64,000 nucleotides of DNA from Neomicrococcus aestuarii (GCF_014201135.1 NZ_JACHDR010000001.1:2170001-2234000), one strand, 5' to 3'; shown: positions 23,224 through 32,005, counted from the stretch's first letter. Translations and numbers: made by a program. Notes: generated by a model from the letters alone, not told the origin.

Positions 23224-24243
23224 ATGAGCGCTGGTTCGGATCGATTGACGGGGACGCTGGGCAAACTCACCGTCCGCGACCTCGTGGTGGTAGGCGGCGC
23301 CCTCTTGTGCGTAATTGCCTCCTTCGTGCCGCGTTACGTGGCCGCGAGCGCTACGGGCTTGTACCTTCCTGGCGTTGATGGCGTGTGGATCAACAATTGG
23401 TCTTTGACGTCCAACCTTTTTGACAACCTCGTCAAGGGCGTCTTCCCGCTGGCCGTTGCCATCATGTTCGTGATCCGCCGTTACGCGAATCGTTCACGCT
23501 TTTCGATCGCCTCACTCACGCTGGATCAGTTTGCCGCAGTCGCCGGCGTTGCGGCCGCTCTTGCGTACGTGATTGAGTTCGCGACCATCATCAACATCGC
23601 CCCGGCTCTCGGAATCATCGGAGCTGTTGCCATCATCGTGGGCACATCGATGTCCCGTTACATTGGCGCCTTCCGCAAGGACTTTGTCCCGAGCGATGCC
23701 GCATTCTTGAGCGGCGCCGTCGTACTGACGGAGCCTAAGCCGCGCGCGCCTAAGCCGGTAAAGCCTGCGGTTCCTGTTTCTACGTACGACGCCGCAGCTC
23801 ACCCCGGTAGCTCGGCTGAGGATTCCAGCCCGCTCTTCTCTGATGAAGGTGCGGATTCAGAAGTTTCCTCGACTTCCGTTCGTTCCACGGATTCCGTTCC
23901 TGCCAAGGATGAGAAGCGCCCCGCGCCGACGGTTGCGCCCGTAGTTGCCACGGAGTCGACCACTGATTCTGACAAGGCAGTATCCAACGAAGATGACTTT
24001 GACGTCATTGAGTCGTCAGCCGCGGATGCGGATGACGCACCGCGCGATGAGCCTGAGGCGTTCTGGTTTGCTGTTCCGGCCGAGCGCAACGCCGTGGATC
24101 CGAACACCGGGGAGACAGCGTTTACGTTGGAGCCGGGCACGTGGATTCTGGCGCTTGAAGATCGCGGCCAGGAATTCTTGGTGCAGGACACGAACGGAAC
24201 TGTGGGTGTTCTGCGCGATCTGAATGGTGTTGAGCGCGGCTAG
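23224..24243 (+). CDS. Membrane protein with long acidic/Ser-rich C-terminal tail
   Basis: 339 residues, not assigned to a named family. LTVRDLVVVGGALLCVIASF starts the first of about four membrane segments (up to residue about 150, ending VAIIVGTSM). A low-complexity region rich in Pro/Lys, then Ser/Asp/Glu, runs for about 110 residues, and the last 60 residues form a compact block ending VLRDLNGVERG. ATG 23224 has GGGAG before it; an upstream in-frame ATG at 23200 lacks one. nth begins next to its stop, so they share a transcript. Confidence 0.7.
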   Translation: MSAGSDRLTGTLGKLTVRDLVVVGGALLCVIASFVPRYVAASATGLYLPGVDGVWINNWSLTSNLFDNLVKGVFPLAVAIMFVIRRYANRSRFSIASLTLDQFAAVAGVAAALAYVIEFATIINIAPALGIIGAVAIIVGTSMSRYIGAFRKDFVPSDAAFLSGAVVLTEPKPRAPKPVKPAVPVSTYDAAAHPGSSAEDSSPLFSDEGADSEVSSTSVRSTDSVPAKDEKRPAPTVAPVVATESTTDSDKAVSNEDDFDVIESSAADADDAPRDEPEAFWFAVPAERNAVDPNTGETAFTLEPGTWILALEDRGQEFLVQDTNGTVGVLRDLNGVERG

Positions 24244-24244
24244 T

Positions 24245-25036
24245 ATGCGCAATTTTCAGGGCGAAACGGAGCTTGGTCGTAAACGCCGGGCCCGTAAGAT
24301 CTTCCGCACGCTCGGGGAAACCTACCCCTACGCCGTGGCCGAATTGGACTTCTCCAACCCGTTCGAATTGCTCGTGGCTACGGTGCTGTCCGCGCAAACC
24401 ACGGACGTGGTGGTTAACGAGGTCACCCCGGTGCTCTTCGGCAAGTACCCCACGCCGCAAGCGCTCGCCGAAGCGGATCTGAGTGACGTCCAAACCATCA
24501 TCAAGCCCACCGGATTTTTCCGCACGAAAGCGGAGAACATTGTGAAGCTTGCCCAACGGATCTACGTGGACTTCGACTCGGTCGTTCCGGGCCGCCTCGA
24601 AGATCTGGTGACGCTACCGGGCGTGGGACGAAAAACCGCCAACGTGGTGCTGGGCAACGCTTTCAATACCCCCGGCATCACTGTCGATACGCACTTCGGC
24701 AGACTCGCCCGGCGCTTCGGATGGACCGATTCCGAGGACCCCGTAGCAGTGGAGCACGAGGTCGGGGAGCTGTTTGCCCGCAAAGACTGGACCATGCTCT
24801 CCCACTACGTGGTGTTTCACGGCCGTCGAATCTGTCACTCACGTAAGCCCGCGTGCGGCGTATGCCCTGTGGCTCAGTGGTGCCCGAGCTTCGGCGAAGG
24901 TGAAACGGACCCGGAGAAAGCCAAGAAGCTCTTGAAGTATGAGATGGCGCCGGGCCGCGAAGAACTCCACCGACTCATGCTCGAAGGCGCCACACGCCGC
25001 GAATTGCGTGCCGCTGGATATAAGTTGTCAGCATGA
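24245..25036 (+). CDS. nth: Endonuclease III
   Basis: 263 residues; DNA glycosylase/AP lyase for oxidised pyrimidines. SAQTTD motif, helix-hairpin-helix LPGVGRKTANVVL with the catalytic Lys, catalytic Asp in VDTHFGR, and the [4Fe-4S] ligands C-X6-C-X2-C-X5-C (ICHSRKPACGVCPVAQWC). ATG 24245 is chosen over an in-frame start 21 bases earlier inside the upstream gene. The following NUDIX gene overlaps its stop as ATGA, a pairing conserved across actinobacteria. Confidence 0.96.
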   Translation: MRNFQGETELGRKRRARKIFRTLGETYPYAVAELDFSNPFELLVATVLSAQTTDVVVNEVTPVLFGKYPTPQALAEADLSDVQTIIKPTGFFRTKAENIVKLAQRIYVDFDSVVPGRLEDLVTLPGVGRKTANVVLGNAFNTPGITVDTHFGRLARRFGWTDSEDPVAVEHEVGELFARKDWTMLSHYVVFHGRRICHSRKPACGVCPVAQWCPSFGEGETDPEKAKKLLKYEMAPGREELHRLMLEGATRRELRAAGYKLSA

Positions 25037-25737
25037 GCGCACGCGAAGACCTCAAACGGGTCATCCAAGCCCACGCCCCTGCGGTGGAGCGCGGCCAGCG
25101 CGAGCCGATGCCCAGCAAGTGGACGTTCGGCCGCGTCGAAGATGAGACCGCCCGGAACGCCGCAGTCCTGATTCTCTTTGGTCACTTGGATGACGTTCCG
25201 GCGGTCTCACACGACTCGACGGTCCCCGGGGACCTCGACGTGCTCTTGCTGGAGCGCTCCGCGAACCTGCGCAAACACCCCGGTCAGATCGCTTTTCCGG
25301 GTGGGGGAGTCGACGACACAGACCGGGATGTGACGCACACGGCGCTTCGCGAAGCGGTCGAGGAAACTGGCTTGGATCCTGCCGGCGTGGAAGTGCTGGG
25401 GCAGCTTCAGATCGCCGAGCTTCCGGTGACGAACTTCTTGGTGACTCCCGTGATTGGTTGGTGGACCAAGCCGTCACCAGTCCAAGCGGTAGACGTCAAC
25501 GAATCCCGCACTGTCTTCCGGGCGCCCGTAGCGGACCTGCTAAACCCCGAATTTCGCCGCAGCGTCCGCGTCAAAAGAGACGGACACACTCATTTCAGCC
25601 CCGGTTTTGTGGTGGGAGAGCGCGTGGTGTGGGGGTTCACGGCGATCGTGCTGGACAGGCTTTTCAACGAAGCCGGCTGGACCATCCCGTGGGAACCAGC
25701 GCCAGAAATCGTTCCGCCGTTCTCGTCGAAACACTAA
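25033..25737 (+). CDS. NUDIX hydrolase, CoA pyrophosphatase type
   Basis: 234 residues. The conserved upstream LLERSANLRKHPGQIAFPGGG is the UPF0035/NudL signature for CoA diphosphatases, followed by REAVEETGLDPAGV for the Nudix helix. Likely hydrolyses CoA to phosphopantetheine and 3',5'-ADP, though substrates vary. Starts with ATGA overlap to nth, so expression is coupled. Ends seven bases from the convergent polymerase gene; the two 3' ends have no terminator I can see. Confidence 0.88.
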   Translation: MSAREDLKRVIQAHAPAVERGQREPMPSKWTFGRVEDETARNAAVLILFGHLDDVPAVSHDSTVPGDLDVLLLERSANLRKHPGQIAFPGGGVDDTDRDVTHTALREAVEETGLDPAGVEVLGQLQIAELPVTNFLVTPVIGWWTKPSPVQAVDVNESRTVFRAPVADLLNPEFRRSVRVKRDGHTHFSPGFVVGERVVWGFTAIVLDRLFNEAGWTIPWEPAPEIVPPFSSKH

Positions 25738-25744
25738 GTTTCAG

Positions 25745-27499
25745 CTACTTCGCGTCCGAGTACCGATCCACGATCGCCACCGTGAGCGGAAATTCCACGG
25801 TGGTGTCCCCGAACATCCAACGCGTCGCCTGAGCCGCGGCGTCCAACACGCACTCGTGGACCCGATCGGCGAGCCGCTCGGGCGTGTGAACCATAATTTC
25901 ATCGTGCAGGAAGAACACCAGCTCAGGCCGAGACGCGTCGTCGTCCTCCACAAAAACCGTCGCCAACTGCCTCCGCAACTCCGCAATCCACATCAGCGCC
26001 CACTCTGCCGCGCTGCCCTGCACCAAAAAATTGCGGGTGTAGCGGCCGCGAGTGCGAGCAATGTTCCCGGCACGCGCTTGCTCCTCCTGAGTGGAGGTCT
26101 GCTGGGACGAGAGCCAGCGTGGGCCCGGCGCGGGAGTGGTGCGCCCCAAATGAGTGGAGACCACGCCGCCCTGTTCGCCGGAGCGCGCCGCCTTCTCGAG
26201 CGCGGCAATCGCCGTGGGATAGAGCTTTCGCAGCGTGGGCATGAGACGTGCGGACTCGCCCGTGGTGGCACCGTACATCGCCCCGAGCATGGCAACTTTC
26301 GCATGCGCGCGATCGCCGCCGAAGCCCTGCTCCGCCACGGACTCGTACAGATCCTTACCGCGAGACGCCGTGCTCAGACCTTCATCGCGGGACATGGCGG
26401 CCAGAATGCGTGGCTCCAGCTGAGAAGCATCCGCTACCACGAGCTTCCAGCCAGGCTCGGCGAGCACCGCCTCACGAATCCCGCGCGGAATCTGCAGGGC
26501 CCCACCGCCGCGAGAAGCCCAACGCCCCGTAATGACGCCGCCCACCACGTACTCAGGATGGAACCGGCCGTCCCGTACCCAGGTCTTGAGCCAGTGCCAA
26601 CCGTTCGCCGTATAGAGGCGATACATCTTCTTGTAGCGCAGCAGCGGCTCGATCACCGGGTGATCTTTGCCTTTAAGCTCCCACTTGCTCGTGGAATTAA
26701 CCGGGATACCGTTGCGCTGCAGCGCGCGCACCAAATCCTGCGGCGAATCCGGATTCAGCGACGGCGTATAGAGCAACTGGGTAATCTCTTCTGCGAGCGC
26801 TTGGAGCTTAGGTGGGCGCTGACCGTGCGGAGTTTCCGTGCCGAGCGCTTCCTCGAGGAGACGTTTGTGCTCGGTCTCGTTCCACGGCAGCCCGAAGAAA
26901 CCCATCTCCGTTGCCGCGATGGCTCCTGCGGACTCCGCGGCAATCAGCATGCGCAAACGGTTCCCGGCGGGGGAGTGCGGGATGGCGGCGAACTGTAGAC
27001 GAAGCTCCGCGATCTGGTATTCGAGGGATGCGTTCTTCTCTTTGTGCGGCTCAAAAAGGGTCTCTTGCGGGGAGGCTCCTGGATCATTTTCTGGCAAGAA
27101 CTGCGTGAGCGTGCCGTGGTTTTCCTCATGCCAGTCCGCGCTGATTTCGTCGATGTAGGAAGTGCGGACCGTGTTGGCTGCGAAGCGCAGCAGGTTCCTG
27201 GTCAAGCGCAGATCGTGCGCGCGCTGGATCGCGATCGGGCGCGCAGGGCGGGTGGCTGCGTCCGCTTCCAGGATGCGGCGGTACCAGCGGGTGGTATCTG
27301 ACCACACCCATCGCGCGGTGGGATGCTTTTGCGTGATGTCGCGTGCTGCTGCGGCGAGGGAAGCTGATCCGAAGTTCACCATCGGGTGACCGATTTCCTG
27401 CAGGTCAGCGTCGAGGAATTGGATGACGCTCGAGGCGGCTTGGGCTTCCAGTTCCGGTTGGGACACGGAGTGGGTGGCCACCACTACGTAACGTGTCAT
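25745..27499 (-). CDS. Stand-alone family A DNA polymerase with N-terminal exonuclease-like region
   Basis: 584 residues. Polymerase motif A VVADASQLEPRILAAM, motif B with AKVAMLGAMYG and motif C FFLHDEIMV are intact, so a PolI-like palm is present. The N-terminal 200 residues occupy the 3'-5' exonuclease position but lack the DXE and DX2-3D acid pairs, so proofreading is doubtful. There is no 5' nuclease domain. Annotated elsewhere in Actinobacteria as a bifunctional 3'-5' exonuclease/DNA polymerase. Start MTRYVVVATHS at 27497-27499 rather than the 26-residue longer frame. Divergent from the pilus cluster. Confidence 0.88.
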   Translation of the reverse strand: MTRYVVVATHSVSQPELEAQAASSVIQFLDADLQEIGHPMVNFGSASLAAAARDITQKHPTARWVWSDTTRWYRRILEADAATRPARPIAIQRAHDLRLTRNLLRFAANTVRTSYIDEISADWHEENHGTLTQFLPENDPGASPQETLFEPHKEKNASLEYQIAELRLQFAAIPHSPAGNRLRMLIAAESAGAIAATEMGFFGLPWNETEHKRLLEEALGTETPHGQRPPKLQALAEEITQLLYTPSLNPDSPQDLVRALQRNGIPVNSTSKWELKGKDHPVIEPLLRYKKMYRLYTANGWHWLKTWVRDGRFHPEYVVGGVITGRWASRGGGALQIPRGIREAVLAEPGWKLVVADASQLEPRILAAMSRDEGLSTASRGKDLYESVAEQGFGGDRAHAKVAMLGAMYGATTGESARLMPTLRKLYPTAIAALEKAARSGEQGGVVSTHLGRTTPAPGPRWLSSQQTSTQEEQARAGNIARTRGRYTRNFLVQGSAAEWALMWIAELRRQLATVFVEDDDASRPELVFFLHDEIMVHTPERLADRVHECVLDAAAQATRWMFGDTTVEFPLTVAIVDRYSDAK

Positions 27500-27633
27500 G
27501 CGGATGTGAAACCTTCGGGCAGTGCGGACTTTATTCACCCACAGTAGTGGGTTGCGGGCGAAGAATCGGTGATTCATCCACAGTTGCGCCGGGTGCTGAG
27601 CGTGGCGGTGTGGCTGCGGGGCACTGTGGGGTC

Positions 27634-28839
27634 ATGAAAACTTTTGACACAGCAGTGAGTCAGGATGAGGAATCGATTTCCTTCACTAAGCGTCGTCGCA
27701 GCGCCAACGTTCTGGTGGTGACGGACCTTCCCGGCCTCTCGGATGAAATGGTGCTGCTGGCGACCGTTGCCGGGGCGGATGCCGCGGTAGTGCCGGTGGC
27801 TCAAGCGCGCGGGGAGTGGTTGCGGGACGGCATGGATCTGCACGGGTGGGATCCGCGCGTGGTGCTTCTGGGGCCGGATGCGCTTGCGGCGGCACCGCAC
27901 TCGCCGGCGGACATGCTCACGTCGGAATGGGTGCTGCTGGGTAGCGAAGACCATCAGGAAGCCTTGCTGGCAGTTGCGGCGCGCTTGCCGCGGATGCGGA
28001 TAGCGATCATCCCGTTCGCGATGGAATGGTTAGGAAGCTTCCTGACGGAATTATCCCGGCGCAACGGCGAATCTGAGCAGATCACTTTTATGGGATTGGC
28101 TGGGGGAGTTGGTACCAGTACGACGGCGGCCCTGTTCGCAGCGCGTTGCGCCGGTGCCGGGCAGTCCGTGGTGTTGGTGGATGCCGACCCGCTCAGCGGC
28201 GGGATCTGGGAACGCTTGAGCCGCGAACCGCATCAAGACTCTGCGTGGGAGTCTTTGAACCGGAATGAACCCGTGCCGTGGGGCGTGCACATCGCCGAGG
28301 TGTTGCCTCACCATCACGGGGTGAGCGTGCTGACGTGGAGCCCCGAGGCGAGTGGTCGTGGTGTGGCCGGCAATCTGCCTGCGGACTTTGTGGCGGAGAC
28401 CATCCACGAACTGCGCTCAGCGTACGACTGCGTGGTGGTGGACGCAGGACGTATTTCACCCACAGCCCTTCAGCTTGCCGAATCTTCTGAGCACAACGTG
28501 CTGGTGGCCCACGCCGTGGGTCTTGCGGCCGGTCAGTCCGATGTGTTGATTACCGGTGCGCGCTTCGGTGCGGTTCCCCGGCGCTTTGGGCTGGCCATCC
28601 TAGGGCCGCACCCCAAAGGCTTTGACGCCTACGAACTTTTGGAACGCACAGAAGCCTCCTTCCGCTCGTCCCTGCCGCTGTCGAAACGTGTTGCCACTAT
28701 GAGCGCTCAAGGTCGGGTCTTCGAAGCCTCCACGCTGGGCGCCGTCCGTCCGTTCCTGGATGATCTGGCATTCGCTACGTTCCTCAGCGAGGATCGGCAC
28801 TTTGAAGACCGCCGCTATTTCGATGAGCGGTACGCATGA
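27634..28839 (+). CDS. TadZ/Ssd-like protein of the Tad pilus cluster
   Basis: 401 residues. A receiver-like N-terminal half precedes a MinD/ParA-type ATPase domain, MGLAGGVGTSTTAALFAA at about 153-170, VVLVDADPLSGG, and YDCVVVDAGR. The deviant Walker A lacks both lysines (AGGVGTST for KGGVGKT), so ATP hydrolysis is uncertain. In Mycobacterium the orthologue is Ssd (Rv3660c); in Tad systems it localises the machine. ATG 27634 selected; the open frame upstream (from 27493) has no start support. tadA overlaps its stop. Confidence 0.85.
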   Translation: MKTFDTAVSQDEESISFTKRRRSANVLVVTDLPGLSDEMVLLATVAGADAAVVPVAQARGEWLRDGMDLHGWDPRVVLLGPDALAAAPHSPADMLTSEWVLLGSEDHQEALLAVAARLPRMRIAIIPFAMEWLGSFLTELSRRNGESEQITFMGLAGGVGTSTTAALFAARCAGAGQSVVLVDADPLSGGIWERLSREPHQDSAWESLNRNEPVPWGVHIAEVLPHHHGVSVLTWSPEASGRGVAGNLPADFVAETIHELRSAYDCVVVDAGRISPTALQLAESSEHNVLVAHAVGLAAGQSDVLITGARFGAVPRRFGLAILGPHPKGFDAYELLERTEASFRSSLPLSKRVATMSAQGRVFEASTLGAVRPFLDDLAFATFLSEDRHFEDRRYFDERYA

Positions 28840-30107
28840 GCGCGGTTCTGACTTCGGCCCTCAACTCAGCGCCGACTTCGGTGACGAGTGCAGCCGTGAG
28901 TTCAGCGCCGATCGAGTGGCGCGCGCTGCCGCCTGGAAGCGAGATTAGCGATGAGCATTTGCTGGCGCATGTGAGGGAACAAGCTGCGCTTGTGGAGCGC
29001 CCCTTGACTACCGCGGATCTCGCGGATGCCGTCCGTGCTGTGGGCCGAGCAATTAACGGTGAGGCGGCCGCTCGGGCCGTGTTGATGTTGCGCGAACATC
29101 TGGTGGGTTTAGGCCCGCTTCAAAAGTATGTGGACATGGATTCTGTGACGGACGTCCTCGTGGATGGTAGTGGGCAGATCTGGACGGACGGCGCTCGCGG
29201 TCTTACCTGTCACGGGAGGGGGTTCTCCGGCCCGGACGAAGTGCGAGAACTCGCCGTGCGCTTGGCATCACGGGCAGGACGACGACTCGATGACGCCCAA
29301 CCCTTCGTCGACGCCATGGTTGCCGGGTACCGACTTCATGCCGTGATCCCACCGGTCGCCACGGAAGGCACTCTCATCTCCATCCGGCGCGCCACCCGCG
29401 AAGCGCTCACTCTGACCGAATGGTGCGCGGACTCCAACCGCGAGTGGCTCCCGCTACTGGCCGCAATCGTGGCTGGCCGACTCAACTTTCTGGTCAGCGG
29501 CGGCACCGGAACCGGCAAAACCACACTCCTCTCGGCACTACTCACCGCCGTTCCGCAATCCGAACGCCTCGTGATCGTCGAAGACACCCAAGAGCTCCGA
29601 CCCGAGCACCCCCACGTCGTTTCTCTTCAGTGCCGCACCGCGAACGTTGAAGGCACCGGCGTGGTGTCGCTGACGGACCTGGTGCGCAACGCCCTGCGCA
29701 TGAGACCAGACCGACTAGTTGTCGGGGAATGCCGCGGCGCCGAGGTGGGCGACTTCCTCTCCGCCATGAATACAGGCCACGAGGGAGCCGGTGGAACCGT
29801 ACATGCCAACAACGTCGAGTCCGTTCCCGCCAGGCTCTACGCACTCGGCGCGCTCGCAGGTTTGGATCCTGTTGCGCTGGGCTATCAAGCCTCCAGCGCC
29901 ATTGACGTGGTCATTCACATGCAACGTCGTGCCGGACAACGCTACCCGGCCGAGATCGCGCGGTTGGTCATGGACGAAGGCCGCCTCCACGTGGAAAGCA
30001 TCGCAGTGAGAGATGCCAGCGGGACGCTTCGATGGGGACCCGGCGCTGACTGGTTCCGGAGGATCCTTGACGAGCGCGAGGTGGATTCTCATGGTCTGGA
30101 TCATTAG
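28836..30107 (+). CDS. tadA: TadA/CpaF family secretion ATPase
   Basis: 423 residues. Walker A SGGTGTGKTTLL (about 221-232), VIVEDTQEL (Asp box, 247-255), RMRPDRLVVGECRGAE (Walker B) and NTGHEGAGGTVHAN (His box) define the VirB11/TadA motor that drives Flp pilus assembly at the cytoplasmic membrane. The start ATG overlaps the TadZ stop as ATGA; the N-terminal 25 residues are Ser/Ala low complexity. tadB begins inside its 3' end. Confidence 0.93.
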   Translation: MSAVLTSALNSAPTSVTSAAVSSAPIEWRALPPGSEISDEHLLAHVREQAALVERPLTTADLADAVRAVGRAINGEAAARAVLMLREHLVGLGPLQKYVDMDSVTDVLVDGSGQIWTDGARGLTCHGRGFSGPDEVRELAVRLASRAGRRLDDAQPFVDAMVAGYRLHAVIPPVATEGTLISIRRATREALTLTEWCADSNREWLPLLAAIVAGRLNFLVSGGTGTGKTTLLSALLTAVPQSERLVIVEDTQELRPEHPHVVSLQCRTANVEGTGVVSLTDLVRNALRMRPDRLVVGECRGAEVGDFLSAMNTGHEGAGGTVHANNVESVPARLYALGALAGLDPVALGYQASSAIDVVIHMQRRAGQRYPAEIARLVMDEGRLHVESIAVRDASGTLRWGPGADWFRRILDEREVDSHGLDH

Positions 30108-30846
30108 CGCCCTCGCTGCGGCAAGCGTGTGGTGGTGGCTACGCCCGGAACCCCACCCTCTCGCGAGCTCTCACCAGAGCGGGCTCAGCGCTTTAGTACG
30201 ACGACGCAGCCTTGCGTCCGGTTCTCCGCCTTCTGGCCGGTGGAACCTCCGTTTACCGTGGACGCGAGCCGGTCAGGACGAATGGATTGTGCAAGAGCAG
30301 ACCGCGCAAAGCGTGCGAAAGGTTGCGGCGCTGATGCGCGCAGGGGTTCCACCTGTTAAAGCGTGGGAGCTTATGGCGCATCATCATGTTTCCACTGGTG
30401 CTGATGGAGAGTCGGCTCAAGAGTTTGCGCTGGTTGCCAAGCGGGTCAGTGCCGCAATGAGGCTGGGCCTTGAACCGGACCAGCCGCTCCAGAAAGCATC
30501 CCGAGATTCCGGAGACTTGTGGTCGCGTTTGAGCTGGTGCGTGAGTCTGAGCAAGAAAACCGGTACGCCGCTGTCCACCTTGTTCGAACAAGTCGCGGCG
30601 GATGAGACGGACCGAGCCGATCGCGGACGAGCACTCGAGAGCATCCTCGCCGGACCTAAGACCACGAGCCGACTCCTCAGTTGGCTTCCCGCAGCCGGTG
30701 TGGCGATGGCTCAACTGCTAGGGGCAGGACCACTAGCCGTTCTGTTCGGCAGTCTCTTCGGTCTCGCTCTCTTGGTGGGTGGCTGCCTGTTGTGGTTCAC
30801 CAATCTCTGGTGGAGTAATCGACTCCTTCAGCAGGTGATGCGGTGA
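30091..30846 (+). CDS. TadB-like type II secretion F protein
   Basis: 251 residues: N-terminal membrane segment (MVWIISALAAASVWWWL), then a T2SSF domain with AALMRAGVPPVKAWEL, and two C-terminal membrane segments (about 205-240). Membrane platform for the pilus motor. ATG 30091 lies 17 bases inside tadA, so translation is coupled. A longer frame to 30013 overlaps tadA more and was rejected. Size matches the short mycobacterial orthologues. Confidence 0.85.
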   Translation: MVWIISALAAASVWWWLRPEPHPLASSHQSGLSALVRRRSLASGSPPSGRWNLRLPWTRAGQDEWIVQEQTAQSVRKVAALMRAGVPPVKAWELMAHHHVSTGADGESAQEFALVAKRVSAAMRLGLEPDQPLQKASRDSGDLWSRLSWCVSLSKKTGTPLSTLFEQVAADETDRADRGRALESILAGPKTTSRLLSWLPAAGVAMAQLLGAGPLAVLFGSLFGLALLVGGCLLWFTNLWWSNRLLQQVMR

Positions 30847-31439
30847 ACTCGCTCATCACCATGGGAATCATCGCGGTGCTCGTCGCGGGGGCTGTCTGGA
30901 TATGGATGGGTGCAGATCAACCTCGTAGACGAGTGCCTGGTCCCGGTACGCAGAAGAGCCAAGGACTCCTTCCGCGACGGGGCAATAGCGAATCGACCCC
31001 GTCAGCCGATGAATCCGTATGCCTCGTCGAAGACAAGGTTCCGCTGATTTTGGACCTCACCGCGGCAATGCTCAGCACTGGGCTTTCTCTCACTGAGGCG
31101 CTGCGCGCTTTGGCGATGAGTGTTCCCAGCTGTAGACCGCTCACCCGTGTGGCCCGATCGCTTGAACTCGGAATGAGCTGGGAAGACGCGTGGGATGGTG
31201 TTGACGATCAGCTTCGTCCACTCGAATCGGCGCTCGCGTTCTCCCGGTTGGCCGGCGCCTCGAGCGCCAGCTTGCTCAAGGATTCAGCGGCATCCTCGCG
31301 CCGAGTAGTCCACCGAGTCTTTGAAAAGAAGGCGAGCGAGCTCGGCGTCAAGCTCATCCTGCCTCTGGGTCTCTGCGCACTTCCAGCGTTCATGCTTTTG
31401 GGCGTCGGCCCACTCGTCATCTCGCTCTTGCCGCGATGA
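30843..31439 (+). CDS. TadC-like type II secretion F protein
   Basis: 198 residues. An N-terminal membrane segment, a basic/Pro loop, LDLTAAMLSTGLSLTEALRAL and VFEKKASELGVKLILPLGLCALPAFMLLGVGPLVI (T2SSF family) make the second platform subunit. GTG at 30843 overlaps the tadB stop by four bases. The stop (TGA 31437-31439) overlaps a further ATG at 31436, which begins the repeat-containing frame described next. Confidence 0.85.
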   Translation: MNSLITMGIIAVLVAGAVWIWMGADQPRRRVPGPGTQKSQGLLPRRGNSESTPSADESVCLVEDKVPLILDLTAAMLSTGLSLTEALRALAMSVPSCRPLTRVARSLELGMSWEDAWDGVDDQLRPLESALAFSRLAGASSASLLKDSAASSRRVVHRVFEKKASELGVKLILPLGLCALPAFMLLGVGPLVISLLPR

Positions 31440-31627
31440 GGTTCATTGCAATGAGCTTCACAACATCCAGGTTCACGGCATCCAGCTTCACAACATCCAG
31501 GTTCACGGCATCCAGCTTCGCAACATCCAGGTTCACCCACAAGCTGCGAAGTTCCGTGCGCTCACCCTCAGATGTCCACATTCTTCGCAGTGGGCGCCGC
31601 GAAGGAAAACAAAGCGAACAAAGCTAA
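31436..31627 (+). CDS. Possible coupled small ORF with 10-residue repeats
   Basis: 63 residues. The ATG overlaps the tadC stop as ATGA, as other junctions in this operon do. The first part repeats F-T-T-S-R-F-T-A-S-S nearly three times because the underlying 30-base DNA repeat is a multiple of three; the rest is basic. No family recognised. It could be a real small secreted or DNA-binding peptide, or chance read-through of a repeat; the second seems at least as likely. Confidence 0.3.
   Translation: MRFIAMSFTTSRFTASSFTTSRFTASSFATSRFTHKLRSSVRSPSDVHILRSGRREGKQSEQS
31455..31536. repeat. 30-base tandem repeat, 2.7 copies, in the pilus operon
   Basis: The unit GCTTCACAACATCCAGGTTC ACGGCATCCA (written in two parts) begins at 31455, 31485 and 31515; copies differ at one base (A to G at 31520) before the array ends. 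It lies between tadC and the pilin gene. Confidence 0.85.
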
Positions 31628-31656
31628 AGGTGGCCACTTCATCCGAAGCAGAGCCA

Positions 31657-31723
31657 CATCCAACCGAACTATTCATCCAACCGAACTATTCATCCAGCCG
31701 AACCAGTCATTCAATCGAAATTA
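31657..31723. repeat. 17-base tandem repeat, four copies, before the pilin gene
   Basis: CATCCAACCGAACTATT at 31657-31673 and exactly again at 31674-31690, then diverged copies CATCCAGCCGAACCAGT (31691-31707) and CATTCAATCGAAATTA (31708-31723). The array ends directly at the AGGAG of the pilin ribosome-binding site, so it is in the 5' untranslated or promoter region of that gene. Confidence 0.85.
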
Positions 31724-31732
31724 GGAGATCTC

Positions 31733-32005
31733 ATGTCCACCAATCACCACAATTCCGGCGTCGTTCTTTCGTCTGAGGCAGTACCTACGCCACACCCCGT
31801 GGACGCCTTGGCCTACGTACATAACTTCGACGGCCAACGCTCTTCTGCCGTGAACCTCTCCGCAGAAGAGGGCATCGCAACCGCTGAATTTAGCATCGTG
31901 ACGCTTGCCGCCGTTGGCTTCGCCGGGCTTCTCGTCACCATCCTTGCAAGCGGTGAAGTCCGCGAAATGTTGCTCGGCATGGTCCGCAGCGCACTCGGCG
32001 GATAA
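31733..32005 (+). CDS. Flp pilin-like DUF4244 protein
   Basis: 90 residues. After 44 hydrophilic residues, EEGIATAEFSIVTLAAVGFAGLLVTIL resembles a type IV/Flp prepilin: processing Gly-47, a Glu five residues into the mature part and a hydrophobic helix, as in DUF4244 and Rv3656c. The 47-residue leader is unusually long for Flp. Likely the pilin subunit cleaved by a prepilin peptidase, which is not in this window. TTAGGAG gives a good ribosome-binding site. Followed by two TadE-like genes. Confidence 0.85.
   Translation: MSTNHHNSGVVLSSEAVPTPHPVDALAYVHNFDGQRSSAVNLSAEEGIATAEFSIVTLAAVGFAGLLVTILASGEVREMLLGMVRSALGG

Noticed and set aside
25607-26998. 463-residue open frame opposite the polymerase gene
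   Set aside because: Antisense shadow, Arg/Pro/His-rich; overlaps the NUDIX end and polymerase on the other strand.
31455-31723. CRISPR array
   Set aside because: Direct repeats without spacers: the 30-base units are adjacent and the 17-base units are back to back. No cas genes nearby.
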